Source: Candidatus Tityobacter terrigena (GTDB lineage Bacteria; Vulcanimicrobiota; Vulcanimicrobiia; Vulcanimicrobiales; Vulcanimicrobiaceae). Taken from it: DNA of 37,897 nt. Each line of letters begins with the position of its first letter. Within the stretch, counting starts at the first letter, position 1. The stretch is from assembly GCA_003156715.1 (NCBI GenBank), contig PMHO01000054.1, positions 146,904 to 184,800 on the forward strand, written 5' to 3'. This document shows positions 31,670 to 37,897 of this stretch, one piece after another. A program made the translations under genes and the position numbers. The notes beneath the pieces were generated by a model. That model was not told where the DNA came from, did not search any database, and saw only the letters and a program-made list of their open reading frames with translations.

Positions 31670-32611
31670 TCAGCCGACGCGCGCGGGTCGACCGGCTCGC
31701 GCGCGTGTGGCGCGATAGTCGGCTACCCACGCCCGGGTCGTACAGAGCTTCCCGCCGCGGCGCAGCGTGCGCAGGCGGCCGCGCTGCGCCGCTTTGTAAA
31801 GCGCCGCACGGGCCCGGCCCTCGGCGAAGTCGGCGACGGGTTGGAGTTCGGCTCCCACACCCGCCGCGCTGAGCTTCAAGAGAGCGTCGAGGAGCGAGCG
31901 CGCGAAGAGGATGGCCAGCGGCCAGGAGTCGCGCGAGTCAGCCGAACGCAGCGCAGCCACGTAGCTAGCGGAACGGCGAGCCGGCACGATCAGGCTTGGA
32001 AGGCCAAGGCGCCGCAGCAGCAGGTTCGCCAAAAGGCGACCCGTGCGGCCGTTGGCGGCGCTGAACGGATGGATCCGCTCGAAGCGCTCGTGACTCTGCG
32101 CCACCCACGCGACCGGCGATGCCCCCACCGGCAGCCCGGCAGCGTAACGGTCGACGAACGCCGCGACCTGAGATGGGATCAGCCATGGCGGCGGCGCTAC
32201 CATGCCGCCGGGGAAGGCCGGAACGTTGTGATCGCGCCACTTCCCGGGCCGGGAATCGGGGGAGCGCCGGGTCGCGCGCGCGTTCAACGCGACGATCTCG
32301 TCGGCGCGCAGCAGCGGCAATCCGCGTCTCGGCGTCGGGAGCTCGCGGATCAGCCGGGCCGCCGACGCGTAGTCGGCGACCATCACGCAGTCGCCGAGCT
32401 GCCGCGCTGCCGGAACGAGGTCACGTTCGGCAAGCACTTGCACCTCGTCGAGCGTCAGCGTGGCGCCCGCAAGGCGCGTCGAAGTGAAAATCTCCTCGTA
32501 ATAGAGAGCCGACCGATCCCGCTCGACCGCGTCCACCGCCAGGGAGCGTAGCCGGACCCGCTCGGCCCCCAGCGCAGCGTCAAGGCGTCGGAACGTTTCC
32601 CTAGGTGTCAT
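31670..32611 (-). CDS. Fic-domain protein with degenerate motifs and DNA-binding-like C-terminus
   Basis: This 313-residue protein has the Fic fold. The RPGKWRDHNV segment (about 121-130) and the Fic motif H181-PFSAANGRTGR are present. Canonical AMPylating Fic proteins have HPFx-D/E-GNGR; the metal-binding acid is Ala185 here and the next Gly is Ala186. In the N-terminal inhibitory helix, S/T-xxx-E-G reads S44-TRL-A48-G49, so the inhibitory Glu is also Ala. Residues about 262-303 (ALYKAAQRGRLRTLRRGGKL and onward) resemble a winged HTH. AMP transfer is doubtful; a repressor or altered nucleotide-transfer role is possible. The ATG at 32611 lies at the edge of a perfect inverted repeat shared with the metH leader. 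Confidence 0.85.
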   Translation of the reverse strand: MTPRETFRRLDAALGAERVRLRSLAVDAVERDRSALYYEEIFTSTRLAGATLTLDEVQVLAERDLVPAARQLGDCVMVADYASAARLIRELPTPRRGLPLLRADEIVALNARATRRSPDSRPGKWRDHNVPAFPGGMVAPPPWLIPSQVAAFVDRYAAGLPVGASPVAWVAQSHERFERIHPFSAANGRTGRLLANLLLRRLGLPSLIVPARRSASYVAALRSADSRDSWPLAILFARSLLDALLKLSAAGVGAELQPVADFAEGRARAALYKAAQRGRLRTLRRGGKLCTTRAWVADYRATRARAGRPARVG

Positions 32612-32647
32612 TGTCCAACTTTAGCCGAAATGTCGAATTTGGACAAT
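32610..32647. promoter_or_regulatory. Palindromic candidate operator between the Fic gene and metH
   Basis: ATTGTCCAA at 32610-32618 and TTGGACAAT at 32639-32647 are perfect inverted repeats; with one mismatch they extend by three more bases inward. The site is A+T-richer than its surroundings, overlaps the start codon of the Fic-type gene and lies 42 bp before the metH start. It suits autoregulation by the Fic-type protein's HTH-like end; not proven. Confidence 0.65.
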
Positions 32648-32688
32648 TACCTGCGGGGAACGGAGCCGCGCGCCGCGTAGGAAACGCC

Positions 32689-35600
32689 GTGAGCACGTAC
32701 CTGGAGGCCCTTGCCGACCGCATTCTGGTTTTCGACGGGGCAATGGGCACCGAACTGATGGACCTCGGCCTCGTTGACGCCGATTTCGGCGGCGCCCAGT
32801 ATCACGGCTGCAACGAGGCCCTCGTGCTCTCTCGACCCGACGTCGTCGAGGAGGTTCATCGCCGCTACCTCGAAGCGGGCGCCGACGTCGTCGAGACCGA
32901 CTCGTTCACGGCCTCACGGCTCAAGCTCGATGAATACGGTCTGGGCGAGCGCACGCACGAGGTCAACCTGCGGGCGGCGCAAATCGCGCGCACCGTCGCC
33001 GACCGCTTCGCGACGCCGGCTCACCCCCGGTTCGTAGCGGGCTCGCTCGGCCCGACCGGAATGCTCGTCTCCTCCTCCGATCCGACCCTCTCGAAGATCA
33101 CCTTCGACGAGCTAGCCGCGCTCTACGGCGAGCAAGCGCGCGCGCTCGTGGAAGGCGGCGTCGACTTGCTGCAGGTCGAGACGAGCCAAGATCTCTTGGA
33201 GATCAAGGCGGCGATTGCGGGCATCGTACGCGAGTTCGAGCGCGGCCTGCGGCGCGTGCCGATCCAGGCCCAGGCGACCTTGGACGTGACCGGCCGCATG
33301 CTGCTTGGCACCGACATACGCGCGGTGTGCGCCACGCTGGATGCGCTGCCCATCGACGTCATCGGGCTCAACTGCTCGACGGGTCCGACCCACATGCGCG
33401 ACGCGGTGCGCTATCTCGTTGAAACATCGCGCTGCTTCGTGGCCGTCATCCCGAACGCCGGATTGCCGCTGATGGGGTCCAAGGGCGAGACGATCTATCC
33501 CGAGACGCCGGAGGAGATGGCGCGCGAGCTCGGCGCGTTCGTGCACGACTTCGGCGTCAATGCCATTGGCGGATGCTGTGGCACGACGCCCAAGCACATC
33601 GCCGCTTTTGTCGAGGTGGCGCGCGGACGCGCCGGCCGGCGCCCCGAACCAAAGCCGCTTCAAAGCGCGGCTTCGGCGATGTCGGCGACGGCGCTCAAGC
33701 AGGACGGCAGTCCGCTCTTGATAGGCGAGCGCATCAACGCGCAGGGTTCGCGCCGCATCAAGCGCCTGTTGCTCGAAGAAAACTACGACGAAATCGTCCT
33801 GGTGGCGCGCGAACAGGTGGAGGGCGGGGCCCACGTTCTCGATATCTGCACCGCGTTGACCGAGCGGGTCGACGAGGACGTCCAGATGGCGACGATCGTC
33901 AAGCGGCTGGCGCAGTCGGTCGAGACCCCGCTGATGATCGACTCGACCGAAGCCAAGGTGATCGAGGCGGCGTTGAAAATCTATGCCGGTCGCGCAATCG
34001 TCAACTCGGTGAATCTCGAGAACGGGCGCGGGAAGATCGACGTGGTGATGCCGCTGGTCAAGGAAAGCGGAGCCGCCATCGTCGCGCTGACGATCGACGA
34101 GGAGGGCATGGCGAAAACCGCCGAGCGCAAGCTCGCGGTCGCCGAGCGCATCTACGATATCGTGGTCGGCGAATACGGCATCCCGCCGGGCGCGCTGATC
34201 TTCGACGCGCTGACCTTTACGCTCGCGACCGGTGACGCCGAGTTCGCACCCTCGGCGCTGGAAACGATCGACGGCATCCGGCTTATCAAAGAGCGGCTCC
34301 CCGGCGTGCTCACGTCGCTGGGCGTTTCGAACGTCTCGTTCGGCCTCAAACCGGCGGCGCGCTCGGTCCTCAATTCCGTCATGCTCCACCACTGCGTCGC
34401 CGCCGGCCTCGACATGGCGATCGTCAACGCGAAAGACATCACGCCGCACGCGGAGATCCCCGCGCTCGAGCGCGAGCTGTGCGAGGACCTGGTCCTCAAC
34501 CGGCGCGCCGACGCGCTGCAGCGGCTGATCGAGCACTTCGAGAATGCCGACTCGAGCAAGCCGGGCGGCGGCGCTGCGCCGCTCGACGACGACGCGAACG
34601 CTTCGGCCGAGGTGCGCATTCACAATGCGATCCTGCGCCGGCGCAAGGATGGAATCGAGGCGAAGATCGACGAGGTGCTCGCGCGGCGCGATCCGGTCGA
34701 CGTGCTCAATAACGTCTTGTTGCCGGCCATGAAAGAGGTCGGCGACAAGTTCGGTTCCGGCGAGCTGATCCTGCCGTTCGTGCTGCAGTCGGCCGAAGTG
34801 ATGAAGAAGGCCGTCGCGCACCTCGAGCAGTTTCTCGAGAAGAAGGAGGGCGTCAGCAAAGGCAAGCTCGTGCTCGCGACCGTTTTCGGCGACGTGCACG
34901 ACATCGGTAAGAACCTCGTCAACACCATCCTGACGAACAATGGTTACACCGTCTTCGATCTCGGCAAACAGGTGCCCATGAGCCGCATCCTCGAGAAGGC
35001 GGTCGAGGTAGAGGCCGATGCGATCGGCCTCTCCGCCCTGCTCGTGTCGACGTCGAAGCAGATGCCGGTTTGCGTCGCCGAGCAGGACTCGCGCAAGCTC
35101 GCGTTCCCCATCATGATCGGTGGCGCCGCGATCAACCGGGACTTCGGCCGGCGCATCGCGTTTCTGGACGAAGGGGCGCGCTACTTCGAGCCCGGCGTGT
35201 ACTACGCCAAGGACGCCTTCGAAGGCCTAGAGATCATGGATCAGCTCACGAACGAACCCGAGCGCCGCGAGCTGTTCACGTCGCGCATTCGCTCGGAGGC
35301 CGAACGCTTGCGCCAAGCGGCCCGCGCGCCAGGCGTCCCCACGCCGAGCGATCGGACGGCGCGTGAATTCCTAGCGGTGGCCGACGTTCCGCAGGCTCCG
35401 TTTCTGGGCGTGCGCACGCTCGAGGGCATCGATCTGCGCGACCTGTGGCCGTGCTTCGACTTACGCAGTCTCTACCGGCTCTCGTGGGGGGCTTCCAACG
35501 CAAAAGGCGCCGAATTCGAACGGCTCGTGCGCGAGGAATTCGAGCCGCGGCTGCGCCGTTTTCAGGAGCGTTGCGCGAGCGAGCGCGTGCTCGAACCGCG

Positions 35601-36168
35601 CGTCGTTTATGGCTATTTTACGGCGGCGGGTCTGGGCGACGACGTGGTGCTCTACGATCCGAACGATTCCCGGCGCGAGCTCGGGCGTTTTCGTTTTGCG
35701 CGCCAAAGCGGCGGCGAGCATTTGTGCTTAGCGGACTATTTACGTCCGCCGGAGGAGGGTCGCGCGAGCGACGTCGTCGCGCTGCAAGTCGTGACGGTCG
35801 GACGACGCGCCTCGGAGCTCGTCGAGCGCCTGCAGCAGCGCGCCGACTACAGCGATAGCTACTATTTGCATGGCTTCTCGGTGCAGTCGGCCGAGGCGCT
35901 CGCCGAGTATTCGCACCGCCGCATCCGGCACGAACTCGGATTACCAGAAGATCGCGGCAAGCGCTACTCGTGGGGGTACGGAGCGTGCCCCGATCTCTCG
36001 CAGCACGCGCTCGTGTGGAAGCTCCTCGACGTCGCGGGCGCTATCGGCGCCGAGCTGACCGAAGCCTTTCAAATCGTGCCCGAGCAGTCGACCGCCGCAA
36101 TCATCATGCACCATCCGGAGGCCGCGTACTTTAATGCCGCAGCCGTCCGGGAGCTCGTCCCGGCGTAA
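32689..36168 (+). CDS. metH: Cobalamin-dependent methionine synthase
   Basis: This 1159-residue cytoplasmic enzyme transfers a methyl group from methyltetrahydrofolate to homocysteine through cobalamin. All four modules are present: the homocysteine domain (about 1-310) with zinc ligands C229, C296 and C297; the folate domain (about 340-600; IGERINAQGS); the B12 domain (about 620-860) with DVHDIG at 735-740, H737 being the cobalt ligand; and the AdoMet reactivation domain (about 890-1159; KRYSWGYGACPDL). The pterin segment reads LDICTALTERVDED instead of the common LDVN-type, a known type of variation. The GTG at 32689 follows AGGAA; the open frame from 32605 includes the palindrome and is rejected. 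No riboswitch was recognised upstream. Confidence 0.96.
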   Translation: MSTYLEALADRILVFDGAMGTELMDLGLVDADFGGAQYHGCNEALVLSRPDVVEEVHRRYLEAGADVVETDSFTASRLKLDEYGLGERTHEVNLRAAQIARTVADRFATPAHPRFVAGSLGPTGMLVSSSDPTLSKITFDELAALYGEQARALVEGGVDLLQVETSQDLLEIKAAIAGIVREFERGLRRVPIQAQATLDVTGRMLLGTDIRAVCATLDALPIDVIGLNCSTGPTHMRDAVRYLVETSRCFVAVIPNAGLPLMGSKGETIYPETPEEMARELGAFVHDFGVNAIGGCCGTTPKHIAAFVEVARGRAGRRPEPKPLQSAASAMSATALKQDGSPLLIGERINAQGSRRIKRLLLEENYDEIVLVAREQVEGGAHVLDICTALTERVDEDVQMATIVKRLAQSVETPLMIDSTEAKVIEAALKIYAGRAIVNSVNLENGRGKIDVVMPLVKESGAAIVALTIDEEGMAKTAERKLAVAERIYDIVVGEYGIPPGALIFDALTFTLATGDAEFAPSALETIDGIRLIKERLPGVLTSLGVSNVSFGLKPAARSVLNSVMLHHCVAAGLDMAIVNAKDITPHAEIPALERELCEDLVLNRRADALQRLIEHFENADSSKPGGGAAPLDDDANASAEVRIHNAILRRRKDGIEAKIDEVLARRDPVDVLNNVLLPAMKEVGDKFGSGELILPFVLQSAEVMKKAVAHLEQFLEKKEGVSKGKLVLATVFGDVHDIGKNLVNTILTNNGYTVFDLGKQVPMSRILEKAVEVEADAIGLSALLVSTSKQMPVCVAEQDSRKLAFPIMIGGAAINRDFGRRIAFLDEGARYFEPGVYYAKDAFEGLEIMDQLTNEPERRELFTSRIRSEAERLRQAARAPGVPTPSDRTAREFLAVADVPQAPFLGVRTLEGIDLRDLWPCFDLRSLYRLSWGASNAKGAEFERLVREEFEPRLRRFQERCASERVLEPRVVYGYFTAAGLGDDVVLYDPNDSRRELGRFRFARQSGGEHLCLADYLRPPEEGRASDVVALQVVTVGRRASELVERLQQRADYSDSYYLHGFSVQSAEALAEYSHRRIRHELGLPEDRGKRYSWGYGACPDLSQHALVWKLLDVAGAIGAELTEAFQIVPEQSTAAIIMHHPEAAYFNAAAVRELVPA

Positions 36169-37393
36169 GACCGCCAAAGAAGAAGGCGCCGGCTAGCGCC
36201 GCGTAGAGCAACACATTGACGGCTGCGAGCAGGTGAACGACGGTTAGCGTCCACGGGTGATGATGGCCCCCGAAGAAGCCGGCCATGACGAAGGCGCAAC
36301 AGATCGCAAAGACGGCGATCAGACCGCCGATCGGCAGTCGCAAGCGGGGCGCGAATGTGGCGACCACCGAGGCCAGCGCAAGCGCCGATAGCAGGTAGCG
36401 TTCGTGCATGCGCGTCGCAAGCATGTACGGCGCGGCGAGAGCAACGGTCCCGGCCAGCAACAACGAGCGGGCGCGGCCGGTCGCGTCGGTATCCGCAAGC
36501 GTGCGCCATAGATGCACGCAGACCGCGACGACCATCCCGATCGAGAGCAAGAAGCCCCATGCGTGCAACGAGAGTCCGAAGACCTGCCGGGCGTCGCTTG
36601 CATACATGGGGCCGGCGATCGCATACACGTTCCAGGCGCTCGCCGTATCCCAGGGATACTTGTCGTAACCGAAGAGGTATCGTTCGACGAGCCAACCGAG
36701 GGTTACATCCGGGCGCGCCGACGGCGCGAACGGGAGCGCTACGACGTAGGCGAGCGACGTAACGCCGAGCGCCGCCCAAAAGAGCGACCGTTCAAACCCG
36801 TGACGGCGAAGCTGCCACGTCAAGAGAACCGGCGCAAAGGCGAGCGGCTGCGGCTTCACCAGGACCGCGGCGGCCAGCCAAAGCCATGGTGAGATCGACC
36901 GCTCGGCCAAGGCATCCGCTCCGGCAAGCGCGAGAAACGCGACGGCAACCGAATCGGCTTGACCCCAATACGCGGACACGAGCCAAAACGTCGGCGCCAG
37001 CAACGCCAGCGCGCAGGCAAGGAGTGCTTCCGTACGCGAGCCCGCCGCAAGCGCCATCCGGTAGACGGCTGCGGCCAGGACGAGGTCGGCCAGGATCGGG
37101 ATCGCTTTTACGAAGATCAGTATGAGGATCCCGCGCTCCGGTTGCCATGGCGCGATGACGTGCACGTAGAGCGCGGCCAGCGGCCATAACAAAAAAAAGT
37201 ATCCGGGAGCATAGTCGACGCGTGGAAACGTTGCGCCCGAAATGTCCGCGTAGAGCTGGCGCGGGCCGTGGCTGCCCAGCGCCAGCATCCAATCTTCGAA
37301 TGTCGTAACGTCGCCTTTATAGCCTTGCGCCGGCAAAAGAGCGATGCGCAACAGGATGCCCGCAACGAAGAGCAGCGTGAGGCGCAAGCGCAT
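36131..37393 (-). CDS. GT-C-type polytopic membrane glycosyltransferase
   Basis: This 420-residue membrane protein has about 11 TM helices and the GT-C (polyprenyl-phosphate-sugar-using mannosyltransferase-like) look. A first extracytoplasmic loop holds acids and aromatics (KGDVTTFEDWMLAL, then DYAPGYFFLLWP), and a further loop near residue 270 reads DKYPWDTASAWNVYA. An Asp in the first loop (D28 in KGD or D34 in FEDW) is the likely catalytic base. Donor and acceptor are unknown. The ATG at 37393 overlaps the stop of the VanZ-like gene (TAATG), so it is coupled. Its 3' end overlaps the 3' end of metH by 38 bp on the opposite strand. Confidence 0.85.
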   Translation of the reverse strand: MRLRLTLLFVAGILLRIALLPAQGYKGDVTTFEDWMLALGSHGPRQLYADISGATFPRVDYAPGYFFLLWPLAALYVHVIAPWQPERGILILIFVKAIPILADLVLAAAVYRMALAAGSRTEALLACALALLAPTFWLVSAYWGQADSVAVAFLALAGADALAERSISPWLWLAAAVLVKPQPLAFAPVLLTWQLRRHGFERSLFWAALGVTSLAYVVALPFAPSARPDVTLGWLVERYLFGYDKYPWDTASAWNVYAIAGPMYASDARQVFGLSLHAWGFLLSIGMVVAVCVHLWRTLADTDATGRARSLLLAGTVALAAPYMLATRMHERYLLSALALASVVATFAPRLRLPIGGLIAVFAICCAFVMAGFFGGHHHPWTLTVVHLLAAVNVLLYAALAGAFFFGGLTPGRAPGRLRH

Positions 37394-37764
37394 TACCGAG
37401 TCTTCCTCGTCGCGCGGTCGAGCGCGAGCGCAATGAAACCGCCGAGCGCTCCACAAAGAACGTCGAACGAGTTCCAAGCGAGACCTTCCTTGGATCCGAC
37501 GATGGCCTGACCGACCTCGATGGCCGCGCTGTACGCTGCCATTCCCCAAACGGTCGTCGCCGGCGAGTCGCTGCGATGCCATTCGTCGAGCGCACGTCGT
37601 AGCAAATACCCGGCCAGGGTGAAGGCTGCGACGCTATAGATTTTGCGGAGCAGCACGTGCCAAGAGAGCCAATACGGCGAGGTCGCTCCGTACAGATCGC
37701 TATTGAGCGCAGCGGCGTACAGCGCCGCTCCAACCAGCACGGCGGCCCACGTCCATGGCCTCAT
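37393..37764 (-). CDS. VanZ-like small membrane protein
   Basis: This 123-residue protein has four TM helices and the VanZ-like end motif: 'AAIEVGQAIVGSKEGLAWNSFDVLCG' (about residues 80-105), with a conserved E-x-x-Q and the F-D-x-x-x-G helix. VanZ-family proteins occur with cell-envelope and glycopeptide-resistance genes; their biochemical role is not settled. Coupling to the glycosyltransferase through TAATG suggests a shared envelope-related function. The ATG at 37764 has no obvious ribosome-binding site. Confidence 0.85.
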   Translation of the reverse strand: MRPWTWAAVLVGAALYAAALNSDLYGATSPYWLSWHVLLRKIYSVAAFTLAGYLLRRALDEWHRSDSPATTVWGMAAYSAAIEVGQAIVGSKEGLAWNSFDVLCGALGGFIALALDRATRKTR

Positions 37765-37863
37765 CGCTCGGCGATTGCAGGAAAGGGAAGCGATTTCCCT
37801 CGGCGTACTCGACGTGAAAGGAAACGGTCCTGGCCCCGTTTTCTGTCGTTTTCGGAGGTCCCC

Positions 37864-37897
37864 ATGCGTTTTCGCAGCATCGCCCTTCGGCTGCCGG
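37864..37897 (+). CDS. Start of a further gene, cut by the window end
   Basis: An ATG at 37864 is preceded by GGAGG at 37854-37858 and opens a frame (MRFRSIALRLP) that runs off the window. The start looks like the basic, signal- or membrane-anchor-type N-terminus of many sensor and secreted proteins. The family cannot be named from 11 residues. Confidence 0.6.
   Translation, partial: MRFRSIALRLP

Noticed and set aside
33112..34899. 595-codon open frame on the minus strand inside metH
   Set aside because: It lies antisense to conserved metH domains, is Arg/His/Asp-rich with no recognisable fold, and is the usual by-product of G+C-rich codon bias.
37815..37850. ECF-sigma-type promoter (GGAAAC ... 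GTC) before the last gene
   Set aside because: The spacing from GGAAAC (37820-37825) to GTC (37845) is about 19 bp, outside the usual range, and the -10 is weak.

Overview
This is a high-G+C chromosomal window (about 60-65% GC by eye) from a bacterium. It has tightly packed genes, frequent GTG starts, many ATGA/GTGA/TGATG gene junctions and no rRNA, tRNA or CRISPR array that I could see. Signal peptides, an AcrB-type RND pump and a zinc M16 peptidase suit a diderm bacterium. The gene style resembles uncultured soil lineages such as Candidatus Eremiobacterota, but nothing here proves that, and it is only an impression.

Left part (1-13.9 kb): a stand-alone Lrp/AsnC ligand-binding domain protein, a secreted beta-propeller protein, cysteine synthase with its own intrinsic terminator, a secreted M16 metallopeptidase, an asparaginase of the II (Rhizobium ReAV) family, an RND permease without partner genes, and a gamma-carbonic-anhydrase-like protein lacking one zinc histidine. 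Then comes livK-livH-livM, the binding protein and two permeases of a branched-chain amino-acid (HAAT) ABC importer. Its two ATPase genes (livG, livF) are not adjacent: they lie 15 kb away on the other strand (29.1-30.6 kb).

Middle part (14-28.3 kb) looks accessory. It holds three small uncharacterised genes that run head-on into a tandem pair of MutS-like ATPases (both with Asn-Glu instead of Asp-Glu in Walker B). A structured intergenic region follows, then a six-gene membrane complex that looks like formate-hydrogenlyase/hydrogenase-4 (HyfC-E-F-G-I-B). Its 'hydrogenase' large subunit has lost all four Ni-binding cysteines, so it cannot be a [NiFe] hydrogenase. It is best called an Ehr-type (energy-converting hydrogenase-related) complex, whose reaction is not known. 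Its small subunit keeps the N2-like cluster and carries a fused half-ferredoxin. Next to it is an IS1595/ISXO2-type element (26.3-28.3 kb) with recognisable terminal inverted repeats, two passenger ORFs and a promoter that predicts a leaderless transposase mRNA.

Right part (28.3-37.9 kb): an ArsR-type repressor coupled to an SRPBCC/AHSA1 protein, livG-livF, an aldo/keto reductase, a Fic-domain protein with a DNA-binding-like C-terminus, a perfect 9-bp inverted repeat at the divergent Fic/metH start region, full-length cobalamin-dependent methionine synthase, a GT-C-type membrane glycosyltransferase coupled to a VanZ-like protein, and the first codons of a further gene.

The most promising leads are the cysteine-less hydrogenase-like complex with its fused half-ferredoxin, the paired MutS-like ATPases with their three small neighbours, and the degenerate Fic protein with its palindromic candidate operator. 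All functional statements come from reading motifs; no database search was run.
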